This document shows, piece by piece, positions 8,937 to 17,627 of a DNA stretch of 64,000 nt (positions are counted from its first letter, which is position 1; each line of letters starts with the position of its first letter). The notes beneath the pieces are model-generated. The model was given only the letters and a program-made list of their open reading frames with translations. It made no database searches and was not told the origin of the DNA. Origin of the DNA: JAWPMT01 sp965267435 (GTDB lineage: Bacteria > Bacteroidota > Bacteroidia > Cytophagales > Cyclobacteriaceae); assembly GCA_965267435.1 (NCBI GenBank), contig OZ253960.1:6262001-6326000 (forward strand), written 5' to 3'. Both the position numbers and the translations under genes were made by a program.

Positions 8937-9971
8937 ATGCCAAGAGTACTAAGTGTTGTCTTTGTTTTGTTGATCGTAGGGACGGATTGTCTAGCTCAGG
9001 ATCCTCAGTTTTCTCAATACTATTCCGCGCCACTCAACCTCAATCCCGGATTGACAGGGATCAATCAGAAAGGTAGGGCGGGATTGAATTATCGGAATCA
9101 ATGGCCCGCGATTGATGCCACATTTGAAACCTATTCCTTTTGGATCGATTACAACTTCGAGGACTATTACAGTAGTGTAGGGCTTTTGGTCAATGTGGAC
9201 CGTGAAGGTATCGCAGGGCTCCGATCAAACACGGTAGGCCTTAATTACGCCTATCAGCTGCAACTAAACTACGAGTGGACATTTCGGCCTGCCGTACAAA
9301 TTGCGTGGATCCAAAGAGATATCAACTTCGACCGGCTCACTTTCGGCGACCAATTCAATCAGTCGGGCCAGGTGATCCTTGATAATACCCGGGAGAATTT
9401 CAATACCGGTCAAAATGTGAACATGTTTGATCTGTCCTTTGGGGGTATCGTCTTTAACAAAAATCTCTGGGGTGGTTTCAGTGTCTACCATGTGACTGAA
9501 CCTAACCAGTCCCTCGTCGATGCCGACGACTCGCCGCTATACATGCGGACCTCGATCCACGGAGGCTACAGGATACACTTCCATGAGGTCAACAAAAAAT
9601 TGCAGAATCGCCCGGACAAAGAACGCAGCTTCACACCCTCATTCAATTATCGCTCGCAGGCAGAATTTGATCAATTGGACCTTGGAGTGTTCCTGACCTT
9701 GGAACCCGTCCTGTTTGGAGTATGGTACCGTGGTATCCCGGTGAAAAACCTCCAGAGTATTCCTAACAATGAATCCGTCATCTTCCTTGCTGGCTTGACT
9801 AACAAGAACCTATCGGTTGGCTATAGTTTTGATTTTACGATTTCAGATCTGGGCATCAACAGTGGCGGGGCTCATGAGATTTCTCTGATCTATTCATTTA
9901 GTCTGGATCCTCCCGGTAAGCCACCGAAGGAAATTCGGGACCTGAAGTGCCCTGTTCCTTTTATTTTCTAG
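8937..9971 (+). CDS. PorP/SprF family type IX secretion outer-membrane protein
   Basis: A 344-residue protein. The ATG at 8937 gives the signal peptide MPRVLSVVFVLLIVGTDCLAQ; an in-frame TTG nine bases earlier is less likely. The mature start, QDPQFSQYYSAPLNLNPG, is the hallmark of PorP/SprF proteins, and the rest alternates amphipathic strands of an outer-membrane beta barrel ending in an aromatic residue (VPFIF). Members of the family associate with type IX secretion and gliding machinery and are often encoded beside CHU_C-domain cargo. Here the neighbour, transcribed divergently, is exactly such a cargo gene, so a dedicated partner or anchor role is a reasonable inference. A lipoprotein gene follows 67 bp downstream on the same strand. 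Confidence 0.93.
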   Translation: MPRVLSVVFVLLIVGTDCLAQDPQFSQYYSAPLNLNPGLTGINQKGRAGLNYRNQWPAIDATFETYSFWIDYNFEDYYSSVGLLVNVDREGIAGLRSNTVGLNYAYQLQLNYEWTFRPAVQIAWIQRDINFDRLTFGDQFNQSGQVILDNTRENFNTGQNVNMFDLSFGGIVFNKNLWGGFSVYHVTEPNQSLVDADDSPLYMRTSIHGGYRIHFHEVNKKLQNRPDKERSFTPSFNYRSQAEFDQLDLGVFLTLEPVLFGVWYRGIPVKNLQSIPNNESVIFLAGLTNKNLSVGYSFDFTISDLGINSGGAHEISLIYSFSLDPPGKPPKEIRDLKCPVPFIF

Positions 9972-10038
9972 ATGGCTCGCAACCACCGACGGGTGCTGAT
10001 ACGTTTAGTTAGTTATCGCTATCTATCGCCGCCCAGTC

Positions 10039-10542
10039 ATGAAAAACTACCGATTTCAATCTTACATCTTCTTTGTGCTGGTGTTGATTGTTGCCTCTTG
10101 CCAGTCTTCACTATATCCCGATCAGGTCCACGAACCGGTAGTCATTGAGGGCGAACTCGTATTCAAACTCATCACGCTCCCCAACCTTTATGGTGTCCCT
10201 CCGTCGGTAGCCTCGGAGTTTATGCAGACCACCGAAAATGAGCAAATAGAGGATGCCTCATTGAGGAGTCGCTCATTCGCTGTTCATTTCAGGACGCTGG
10301 AGGGTAGCGGTCTCTTACATAAACCCTACTTTCAGTTGAGGACCAAGGACAAGGAAACCTTCACTGTGTACGTCAGCGACGAGGAATACGAGAAGGTGAG
10401 AGAATTCAGATACGCCGACCTACGACGGAGCAGAGAGAAGGTGACATTGACGCTGAGAGGCCTATTCGTAGATGGAGTGGTCGATTGTGACGAGATACTT
10501 CAAGTGAAGCGAACGGCTGGACTGACGATTTACGACAAGTAG
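10039..10542 (+). CDS. Putative lipoprotein, unknown function
   Basis: A 167-residue protein. The N-terminus, YIFFVLVLIVASCQSS, is a lipoprotein signal peptide with the lipobox cysteine near residue 21. The mature part includes a beta-rich segment (FTVYVSDEEYEKVREF, TLTLRGLFVDGVVDCDEIL) and two conserved-looking acidic stretches. No family was recognised. It follows the PorP/SprF gene by 67 bp in the same direction and may be co-transcribed as an envelope accessory; the next gene (M48 protease) begins 79 bp further on. Confidence 0.65.
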   Translation: MKNYRFQSYIFFVLVLIVASCQSSLYPDQVHEPVVIEGELVFKLITLPNLYGVPPSVASEFMQTTENEQIEDASLRSRSFAVHFRTLEGSGLLHKPYFQLRTKDKETFTVYVSDEEYEKVREFRYADLRRSREKVTLTLRGLFVDGVVDCDEILQVKRTAGLTIYDK

Positions 10543-10621
10543 AAAGCCAGGCGCCAACTGCTAGCCTACTCCAAGGCCTCTGGGCATCATTCATGGCAAC
10601 GATTATTGTTACTTTCGTGGC

Positions 10622-11854
10622 ATGATTGAATCGACTATCTTAAGTATTCTGCTCATTATTGTAGCTGCGGATTTTGCGCTAGAGCGGGTATTGGAGTATC
10701 TCAACAATCGCAGTGCGCGACAAACCATACCTGAAGAATTGCAGGGCGTGTATGACGAAGAGCAATATGCCAAGTCCCAGGCGTACCGAAAAGCAACCGG
10801 CCGCTTCGGTATTTTGTCTTCGTCACTGTCATTCGTTGTGCTATTCGCTGCGTTGTATTTTGGCTGGTTTGGTCGGCTGGATGCGATTGTCAGGTCTTTC
10901 AGTCCTTTTGATCTGCTATCGACGCTGATCTTCTTCGCGATACTTTACATAGCAATTGATCTCATCTCAGTACCCTTTTCCATTTATGGTACATTCGTGA
11001 TAGAGGAAAAGTTTGGCTTCAATAAAACCACCCCGAAGACTTTCATAACGGATAAACTCAAGGGGTATCTCCTGTCGATCATCATCGGAGGTCCGTTGCT
11101 CATAGCCCTTGTCTACCTCATTGCTGCCATGGGCAAGGAGTTTTGGATATACTTCTGGATGGTGATAACGGCATTCATGCTGTTTATGAACATATTCTAT
11201 ACATCATGGATATTGCCGCTTTTCAATAAGCTGCAGCCGCTCGAATCCGGGGAGCTGAAGGAGCGGATAGAGGCGTTCAGCCAAAAGGTAAAGTTCCCAT
11301 TGCGCAACATCTTTGTCATGGATGGCAGCAAGCGCTCCAGCAAGGGCAACGCTTTCTTTTCCGGTCTAGGTAGAAAGAAGAAGGTCGTGCTCTTCGATAC
11401 GCTTGTAGAGAAGCATACTGTAGAAGAACTGACGGCGGTCTTTGCTCACGAGGTGGGTCACTACAAGAAGAAGCACATTGTTACTTCGACGGTAATCGGT
11501 GTTTTGCAGACGGGACTGATGCTTTTTCTATTGTCACGCATGCTATTCACCAGCGAGGTGAGCTACGCAATGGGTGGCGAAGTGTCGACGATCCATTTGA
11601 ACATACTGGCATTTGGTATCCTGTATACCCCACTGTCGCGTATTCTGGGCATATTGATGAATATCGTCAGCAGAAAATTCGAATATCAGGCGGATGCGTA
11701 TGCGGCGGATACCTACAAAGCTCAACCCCTTATTTCGGCACTGAAGAAGATGAGCAGCGATCACTTATCCAATCTGACGCCTCATCCGGCCTATGTTTTT
11801 GTGCACTATTCACACCCCCCATTGTTGCAACGGGTGCGAGCGATGGCCAAATGA
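10622..11854 (+). CDS. M48A family membrane metalloprotease (Ste24/CAAX-protease type)
   Basis: A 410-residue integral membrane zinc protease. Several hydrophobic segments fill residues 1-200 (including ILSILLIIVAADFAL, FVVLFAALYFGWFG and AYLIAAMG-like stretches), as in Ste24. The catalytic motif FAHEVGHYKKKH lies at residues ~274-285, with zinc ligands His276 and His280, catalytic Glu277, and the third ligand Glu354 in FEYQADAYA. The N-terminal acidic helix after the first membrane span and the NKTTPKTFITDKLKG loop are typical of the M48A group. In eukaryotes the family clips prenylated proteins; in bacteria it is thought to act in membrane protein quality control. The stop codon is just 4 bp from the stop of convergent gpsA. 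Confidence 0.92.
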   Translation: MIESTILSILLIIVAADFALERVLEYLNNRSARQTIPEELQGVYDEEQYAKSQAYRKATGRFGILSSSLSFVVLFAALYFGWFGRLDAIVRSFSPFDLLSTLIFFAILYIAIDLISVPFSIYGTFVIEEKFGFNKTTPKTFITDKLKGYLLSIIIGGPLLIALVYLIAAMGKEFWIYFWMVITAFMLFMNIFYTSWILPLFNKLQPLESGELKERIEAFSQKVKFPLRNIFVMDGSKRSSKGNAFFSGLGRKKKVVLFDTLVEKHTVEELTAVFAHEVGHYKKKHIVTSTVIGVLQTGLMLFLLSRMLFTSEVSYAMGGEVSTIHLNILAFGILYTPLSRILGILMNIVSRKFEYQADAYAADTYKAQPLISALKKMSSDHLSNLTPHPAYVFVHYSHPPLLQRVRAMAK

Positions 11855-11858
11855 TCCT

Positions 11859-12917
11859 TTAGTCGAGGAAGTCGATCTCCGCTCGGAATGGGAACTTCAT
11901 GAGGTAGGTATGCGCCTCCTGTACAGAGGTTTGTCGATGGATGACACGAAAGAGTGTTTCGGTGATTGGGCATCTGATGCCGTAGAAGGACGAGAGGTTT
12001 CTGATGATGTCGATGGTCTTCACACCTTCGGCCACTTCTTCCATGTCCGCCATGATGTCTTCAATTATTTCGCCGTTGGCCAGCCGTTTCCCAACGGTGA
12101 AGTTTCTACTTAGCTCGCTGGAGCACGTGGCAATCAAATCACCAACACCCGCAAGTCCCAGGAATGCTTGAGCATTCCCTCCCATGGCCTTGCCGATGTG
12201 GACCATCTCCACCAGGCCTCTACTGATGAATAGCGCCTTGGCGTTTTCGCCCAGGCCCAAACCAGAGACGGTACCGGCACCCAGCGCAATGATATTCTTC
12301 AGGATACCACAGAGCTCGATCCCTATGAGATCACCACTTCCATAGATCAGAAAGCGATCTGTCTTGAGGAGCTTTTGTCCGATTTGTACGACTTCATCAA
12401 ACTGGCTGGCAATCACCGTGGCCGCAGGTTTTTTATCTGCAATCTCTCTGGCGAGATTGGGGCCCGCCATGCTGCCCACTCTGACTACGGAACTTTCCTC
12501 GAGAATGACCTCGCTCATTGTGCGGACATGGTCACGCGTGAGTGTTTCGTTCAGTCCTTTTCCACCTTCCTGCAGTAGGTCGAAACCTTTGGTGCCATGT
12601 ATCAGGATATGGAATGGGCGCAGGGCAGGTGAGAGTTGTTTCATCATATCTCGAAACCCTGCAGATGGGACCATTGGGAAAATTACCTCGCAATCCTCAC
12701 CTATCTCTTCAATCCTCGTTGTGATTTTGATGTTGGGGTGCAGTTTCTGCCCTGCACTGGCACCGGTCTCTTTGATAGATTGGGCTTTTTGGGCGGTCCT
12801 GGCGTACAGAAGTACGGACTCGTTTTTCTCGGCCAGAATATTGGCGATGGCTGTGCCAAAACTTCCCGCGCCGACTACGCCAATTGATTTAGATGTATTT
12901 ATCGAGTCCATATCCAT
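11859..12917 (-). CDS. gpsA: Glycerol-3-phosphate dehydrogenase [NAD(P)+]
   Basis: A 352-residue cytoplasmic enzyme that reduces dihydroxyacetone phosphate to sn-glycerol-3-phosphate for phospholipid synthesis. The N-terminal Rossmann fold shows IGVVGAGSFGTAIANIL (glycine motif at residues 16-21), then PMVPSAGFRDM and IHGTKGFD. The C-terminal domain includes GILKNIIALGAGTVSGLGLG with the catalytic lysine, and GLAGVGDLIATCSSELSRN, the family signature. Start codons at residues 1 and 3 are both possible; either overlaps the 3' end of the upstream acyltransferase gene by about 25-29 bp, so the two are translationally linked. The pairing fits: its product is the acyl acceptor of the neighbouring enzyme. 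Confidence 0.96.
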   Translation of the reverse strand: MDMDSINTSKSIGVVGAGSFGTAIANILAEKNESVLLYARTAQKAQSIKETGASAGQKLHPNIKITTRIEEIGEDCEVIFPMVPSAGFRDMMKQLSPALRPFHILIHGTKGFDLLQEGGKGLNETLTRDHVRTMSEVILEESSVVRVGSMAGPNLAREIADKKPAATVIASQFDEVVQIGQKLLKTDRFLIYGSGDLIGIELCGILKNIIALGAGTVSGLGLGENAKALFISRGLVEMVHIGKAMGGNAQAFLGLAGVGDLIATCSSELSRNFTVGKRLANGEIIEDIMADMEEVAEGVKTIDIIRNLSSFYGIRCPITETLFRVIHRQTSVQEAHTYLMKFPFRAEIDFLD

Positions 12918-14553
12918 CCATTCTGTTGTGGTAGTAATAGAGCGTGTTGGGATCCTGTATGATGATCTTATCCTTCTTCTTGATTATCGGCCGCTTGGCA
13001 TGGTACATACCTACATTGCGGAGTCCCTCATTGATGGCCTTTTCGGAGCTCTCTTTTAGTTTCGGACTGGTACCCAGCTTACCTTTCTTCTCCAGCTTCA
13101 CTATTTGCTTTCGCAGTTTCTTGAAGGCCTTCTTAAACTCTGCGAATTCGATGATCAGATCTTCATCAGGAAGCCGTAGCACATGGTATAGATCGAGTTT
13201 TGGATTGCGGCGTTCAAGCATTTTGAAAGCTGTAAACGCCACGAGATGACTGCTGAATACGCGATTGTTGAGGTGATATTCCTCTACAATTCTCTTGGCC
13301 AGGATCCGCACATACGTTTGCTCTCTCTGCTTGTCTACCGTCACCTGTCCCTGGCTCACGAAATAGTCACGCGGATGGATCCAGTTGCCATTTTTATCCT
13401 TGCTGTGCCCCTCGTCATCCACATAGTTGCCCAAGATGTCCATGCCACGTCCGATGCTGACCGAGATATCCGAGCCCTTTGTGAAGAATTTGAACAAAAA
13501 GCTGGCGATTTTGTAGCTCGTAGAGTACTCGTCGCTCTCTTCATAGAATCGTTCCTGGCCTGTGCGCTTTAGATGTTCGCGGATCAGCGCCGGCGCCTCC
13601 AGAGTGAACTGGTAGTTGATCACGACAGGGACAATGAAAACCTTCGTTTTGTCTTCGGCATTGTCCTGATAGATCATTCGCTGTGCTTCGATAGCGGTGC
13701 CCAGCAGTCCAAGTTTGAGTGCCTTTTCGATTTGCCCGGAACGGGACCTCGTGCCTCCAGGGAAGAACAGACTATGACAGCCGCGGCGTATGGCCAGTGT
13801 CGAGTACGACCTAAGGGTTTGCAGATAGACGGGGTTCTTCTTCCGGCGATCGACCTTGTACGCCCCCAGGCTGTTCATGAAATAGGCGAATATCTTGATG
13901 TTAAACAGGTTCAGTCCTGCACCATAAATGAAAGCGGGGAGACCTAGAAACTGGATGACCCATCCAATCAAAATAGAATCCAGGTTACTGAAATGTGTGG
14001 GGACCATGACCACAGTTCCCCGTGTAGCAAGTGAACGGAGGTGTTCAGTTTCGCCGACTATTCTGATTTTGTCATCGAGGTCTAGTTGTCTACTAAATAG
14101 TGAGAGAAAGCCCTTGACTCGTGCTGCGTTGAGCAGCCTGGCGAAGCCGAATGTGACAAACGTCTTGGCGAACTTGTAATAGGACTTTCGAAAATTGCCG
14201 GCTACTTCGTTGGCATAGCGCCCGATAATATCCTGGAGGATGCGCTGTTCTTCTTCCTCGGCACCTTCCTGTCCCTCGCTTTGCAAAAGGCGATGCTGGA
14301 TTTGATACCAAAAGTCCTTTTCATCCTTGGGGTCCACTCTCCAGGGATTGGTCTTCATTCTGAGTTTCTCGCGGTAGACGGTGGTCTCCAGTTCCTCGCG
14401 TAGACTTTTACCTTTTCGGATGCCCTGCAGGTTGTCAAAAGAATCGGCAATCACCTCCCGGATGAAGTCATCACTATTGCGCGACAGTTGGAAAATGGGC
14501 CATTCGCTCGTTCGAGGAATGAGCTCCGTGTATTTCACTTTGTTTTTACGCAT
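12889..14553 (-). CDS. Glycerol-3-phosphate/1-acylglycerol-3-phosphate acyltransferase (PlsB/PlsC-like)
   Basis: A 554-residue acyltransferase, longer than PlsC (about 240 aa) and shorter than E. coli PlsB (about 800). The family's block I HX4D motif is H187-FSNL-D192 (VPTHFSNLDS), followed by a glycine/arginine block (YKVDRRKKN), block III FFPGGTRSRSG and a block IV-like VFIVPVVINY. The long N-terminal helical region and the C-terminal helical tail (residues ~420-554, many Lys/Glu) resemble PlsB-type glycerol-phosphate acyltransferases. The ATG at 14553 is preferred over an in-frame TTG 24 bases upstream. It overlaps gpsA, whose product it would acylate, so a G3P-acylating role in phospholipid synthesis is likely; the exact acyl donor (acyl-ACP or CoA) cannot be told. 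Confidence 0.88.
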   Translation of the reverse strand: MRKNKVKYTELIPRTSEWPIFQLSRNSDDFIREVIADSFDNLQGIRKGKSLREELETTVYREKLRMKTNPWRVDPKDEKDFWYQIQHRLLQSEGQEGAEEEEQRILQDIIGRYANEVAGNFRKSYYKFAKTFVTFGFARLLNAARVKGFLSLFSRQLDLDDKIRIVGETEHLRSLATRGTVVMVPTHFSNLDSILIGWVIQFLGLPAFIYGAGLNLFNIKIFAYFMNSLGAYKVDRRKKNPVYLQTLRSYSTLAIRRGCHSLFFPGGTRSRSGQIEKALKLGLLGTAIEAQRMIYQDNAEDKTKVFIVPVVINYQFTLEAPALIREHLKRTGQERFYEESDEYSTSYKIASFLFKFFTKGSDISVSIGRGMDILGNYVDDEGHSKDKNGNWIHPRDYFVSQGQVTVDKQREQTYVRILAKRIVEEYHLNNRVFSSHLVAFTAFKMLERRNPKLDLYHVLRLPDEDLIIEFAEFKKAFKKLRKQIVKLEKKGKLGTSPKLKESSEKAINEGLRNVGMYHAKRPIIKKKDKIIIQDPNTLYYYHNRMDGYGLDKYI

Positions 14554-14703
14554 GAAGGATTTCCAGATGCGGAGCAAATATAGATTAACCCGGTTTTGTT
14601 ATTGGAATTTAGTCTTGATAACCTGTCCTGGTCCGTTTTGACAAGTCGGGAAATGAATGGGTTGGAATTGGGACACCACCAGAAGAATGCTGACACCCCT
14701 TGG

Positions 14704-15594
14704 CTAGTCGATGAATAGCTCTCCGGATCCTACGAACACACAATTTCCTCCTACAGCAACGCCCTCGATCTCGTTGTTTTCAACTAGCGCCTCAAGGTAC
14801 AAGATACTTGGGCGGCCCATCTCAAAGCCTTGTTCACTGACCGTCGGGCCCCTCTTCACATCATATTGGTGACAGTAGGCCGCCAGCGGGCCATTCGCTG
14901 AGCCCGTCGCCGGATCTTCGATCATGCCCGCCTGCGGTGCAAACATCCGACCGTGAAGATCTCCCTCCGCAGTAGTGCCGGAAGGAGTGAATGCATAAAT
15001 GAAAAATGGCTCCAGGACACTGCGGTCTCTCGTCCAGGCACCGAGGTCGAACTGGATGTTTTGGATCGCCGACAAGCTCCGTACAGGAACTATTAGATAC
15101 GGCACGCCACAGGAGACTACCTGGAGGGGTAAGTCGAGCAAGTCTGAAGTCTGAAGGTTGAGGAGGTCAGCAATCTTCTCACGATCTTCAAAAACACGAC
15201 CAAATTCTGGTTTCGGAAAGCGCATACGCGTCATTTTGGGTAGGTTGTCGGTGAAGGTGACGTCCACTTTAATCTCCCCAATTTTTGGAAGCAGGCGAAT
15301 CTCAATGTTGCCGTTGGTGGGGTGGTCGAGTTCTCTGGAGATGTAGAATCCCGTCCCCACAATTGGATGGCCCGCGACGGGCAGTTCCATCGTGGGGGTG
15401 AAGATGCGCATAGGAAATCTACCATCGTCATCGGCGGGATAGAGAAATACCGTCTCTGATAGGTTGAGTTCCGCCGCGATGCTTTGCATTTCCTCCGGAG
15501 GAACCCATCGTGCATCAGGGAAAATGGCAAGCTGGTTTCCTTGATATTTTTCTTTCGTAAATACGTCTAGCAAGTAGTAAGAGCCCTTCTTCAT
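14704..15594 (-). CDS. PhzF family isomerase/epimerase-like protein
   Basis: A 296-residue enzyme of the PhzF family, which shares the two-lobed diaminopimelate-epimerase fold. It shows the N-terminal pattern YYLLDVFTKEKYQGNQLAI, the catalytic glutamate Glu47 in LNLSETVFL, the ELPVAGHPIVGTGF motif in the first lobe, and the second-lobe signature MIEDPATGSANGPLAAY. Full length. In phenazine producers PhzF isomerises a chorismate-derived intermediate, but most bacterial members stand alone, as here with no other phz genes nearby, and their substrates are unknown. The name therefore gives the fold, not a phenazine pathway. Divergent from the polyprenyl synthase gene. Confidence 0.93.
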   Translation of the reverse strand: MKKGSYYLLDVFTKEKYQGNQLAIFPDARWVPPEEMQSIAAELNLSETVFLYPADDDGRFPMRIFTPTMELPVAGHPIVGTGFYISRELDHPTNGNIEIRLLPKIGEIKVDVTFTDNLPKMTRMRFPKPEFGRVFEDREKIADLLNLQTSDLLDLPLQVVSCGVPYLIVPVRSLSAIQNIQFDLGAWTRDRSVLEPFFIYAFTPSGTTAEGDLHGRMFAPQAGMIEDPATGSANGPLAAYCHQYDVKRGPTVSEQGFEMGRPSILYLEALVENNEIEGVAVGGNCVFVGSGELFID

Positions 15595-15719
15595 AAAAGT
15601 TCAAAAAATCCCAAGTCACCGGGGTAAATCGCTAAAACTACTAAACAAGTAGAGTACCTCAAAACGTTATTAACTGTGTGGAGAACATTGCAGGAGTTCC
15701 GTTAATATTGTGGCCTGGT

Positions 15720-16694
15720 ATGGCATTGAGACTTAAGGACATTCAGGCGCCCGTGGCGGAGGAGATGGTGGTTTTCGAAAAGAAATTTCGAGAATCCATG
15801 AAGACGAATGTCGTCCTCCTCGATAAGATTATGAGCTATATCGTCCGTCGCAAGGGAAAGCAGATGCGACCTCTGTTCGTTTTTCTCAGTGCTGGAGTAG
15901 CCTCGGGGATCACCGATACGACCTACAGGGGCGCCGCCATGATCGAACTGCTTCATACTGCTACTCTCGTACATGATGATGTGGTGGACGACTCGCACTA
16001 TCGCAGAGGCTTCTTCTCTATCAATGCCCTCTGGAAAAATAAGATCGCCGTTTTGGTGGGAGATTTCCTTTTCTCACGGGGCTTCCTGGTGACACTGGAG
16101 CACGATGATTTTGGATTGCTGAAGATCGTGTCCAACACGATCAAGGAGATGAGTGAAGGCGAACTGCTTCAGATGGAAAAGGCACGCAAGCTCGACATCA
16201 CCGAGGAGATCTACTACGATGTGATCAGGCAAAAGACCGCAAGTCTGATTGCCGCCTGCTGTGAGATCGGAGCAGCCTCTGCCGAGGCGGAAATAGAGGA
16301 CCAGAAGAAGCTACGGGATTTTGGCATCAATGTGGGGATGGCCTTCCAGATCCGGGATGACCTTTTTGACTACGGATCCCACGAAATAGGGAAGCCGACA
16401 GGTATTGATATCAAGGAAGGGAAAATGACGCTTCCACTGATCTATGCCTTGCAGCAAGTATCAAAAGCCGAGAAGAAGTCCGTCATCTCGAAAATGAAAA
16501 AAAGTGCCAAGCGCTCCAAATACGTCAAAGAAATCACTGATTTCGTAAAGGCAAAAGGCGGATTGGACTATGCCATCGGGGTCATGGAAAACTATCACCA
16601 GAAGGCCCTCGAGGTCCTACGGCAATTCCCAGAGTCGGCCTATCGTACTTCGCTCGAGCAGCTGGTGGAGTTCACCATCAAACGTACGAAATAA
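15720..16694 (+). CDS. Polyprenyl (isoprenyl) diphosphate synthase
   Basis: A 324-residue trans-prenyltransferase of the polyprenyl synthetase family, which condenses isopentenyl diphosphate with allylic diphosphates to make quinone side-chain or other isoprenoid precursors. The first aspartate-rich motif, D86-D87-V-V-D90 (LVHDDVVDDSHYRRG), and the second, D213-D214-L-F-D217 (FQIRDDLFDY), are intact; GKQMRPLFVFLSAG and GEGELLQ-like helices are typical. The ATG at 15720 (MALRLKDIQAP) is chosen over an in-frame GTG at 15678 because related proteins begin at this helix. Chain length of the product is not decidable here; octaprenyl-type enzymes for menaquinone are likely. Confidence 0.94.
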   Translation: MALRLKDIQAPVAEEMVVFEKKFRESMKTNVVLLDKIMSYIVRRKGKQMRPLFVFLSAGVASGITDTTYRGAAMIELLHTATLVHDDVVDDSHYRRGFFSINALWKNKIAVLVGDFLFSRGFLVTLEHDDFGLLKIVSNTIKEMSEGELLQMEKARKLDITEEIYYDVIRQKTASLIAACCEIGAASAEAEIEDQKKLRDFGINVGMAFQIRDDLFDYGSHEIGKPTGIDIKEGKMTLPLIYALQQVSKAEKKSVISKMKKSAKRSKYVKEITDFVKAKGGLDYAIGVMENYHQKALEVLRQFPESAYRTSLEQLVEFTIKRTK

Positions 16695-16752
16695 AAAAAG
16701 GGGCCACCTCCCTAACAAGACGCCCTCCCTTCCGCTGATTTGCGGATTGGGC

Positions 16753-16995
16753 TCAGACCTGGCTCAATCCACCATCGACTGGCACTTCCACGCCATTGAT
16801 GTACGAGGCCTCATCCGAAGCAAGGAATAGCACCGTGTTGGCGATTTCGTCCGCAGAGCCAAATCGGCCAAGTGGCACCGATTCGGAAAATGATTGGCCC
16901 ATGGCTTGAACCTGCTCCTCCGGCAGTCCCAGTTTTCCATAGATCGGCGTCTCGATGGGGCCTGGCGCGACGCTCACTGTTCTGAGCTCTTCTGC
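16753..16995 (-). pseudogene. C-terminal remnant of a short-chain dehydrogenase/reductase
   Basis: About 80 codons read as the end of a short-chain dehydrogenase: TVSVAPGPIETPIYGKLG, then PLGRFGSADEIANTVLFLAS and INGVEVPVDGGLSQV before a stop. These are the usual C-terminal motifs (VxPGPIxT, 'GR.g..eEiA..v.FLaSd', 'G..i.vDGG'). An in-frame TGA stands at 16996-16998 and no glycine-rich cofactor site, Ser-Tyr-Lys active site or start region can be read upstream, so roughly two thirds of a ~250-aa enzyme is missing. It is best taken as a decayed or truncated gene, not a small functional protein. A GTG at 16977 could start a short product but would lack any catalytic residue. Confidence 0.75.
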
Positions 16996-17110
16996 TCACG
17001 TCGTAGTCTTTTGAGCCAACAAATGTGCGTAAGGAGAGCAATTGCATGTGATTTTTGTGGAACCTCCGTTCAGAGGTTATGCCATCATAAGCCCTCTGTC
17101 TTGCAGATGG

Positions 17111-17449
17111 TTAGGGTTTGACCGACCACTCGATGAAGTAGCTGGCGGTGCTGGACATGTCTTCAGTTCTCATACTGGTCGAGAAGTTGCCTTTTTCTCC
17201 AGCTGGTTTGAAAATGAACTTTCCCAGCAAATCGTTTCTACTCAATAAATCAAAATCCCAGAGCTCGATTTCAATGACATCTTCATCACTCTCGAAAGAA
17301 TAGTTGATATCTATTCTCTCTCCTGTTCCAATTTGCTTGTAGAATCCAGATGGCCAGATCTTTTTGCCATTCAATTTCAAGTAGACTTCGTCTTTGTCTA
17401 CCTCATCATTGAGCGTGCAGTGAAGGGACTTCAGCGTAATTTTTTCCAT
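17111..17449 (-). CDS. Small C2-like domain protein
   Basis: A 112-residue protein without a signal peptide, beginning MEKITLKSLHCTLNDEVDKDEVYLKLNG. The strand-rich composition and the segment IELWDFDLLSRNDLLGKFIF closely follow the pattern of C2 domains ('v.D.D....dD.iG...'), whose aspartates bind calcium. It is therefore probably a stand-alone C2-like beta sandwich. The assignment is by pattern, not by search. It lies between the dehydrogenase remnant and the OmpA-family gene, on the same strand as the latter but 178 bp downstream of its stop, so it may be separately expressed. Function unknown. Confidence 0.65.
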   Translation of the reverse strand: MEKITLKSLHCTLNDEVDKDEVYLKLNGKKIWPSGFYKQIGTGERIDINYSFESDEDVIEIELWDFDLLSRNDLLGKFIFKPAGEKGNFSTSMRTEDMSSTASYFIEWSVKP

Positions 17450-17627
17450 GGTTTCGGGACGTAATTAAACATTAATGGTCTGCCGGTACCCGGTGCGTAG
17501 GTTGATTCGACAGCATCGCTGGTCTACTGAAGATACGAAAAAATATGGCACATCCACACTGGCCCGTTGGCTTTTCGATAAGCGTCCACGTACAGTGTGA
17601 GCGCCGAGGTGACTTGCATCCCGTCGG

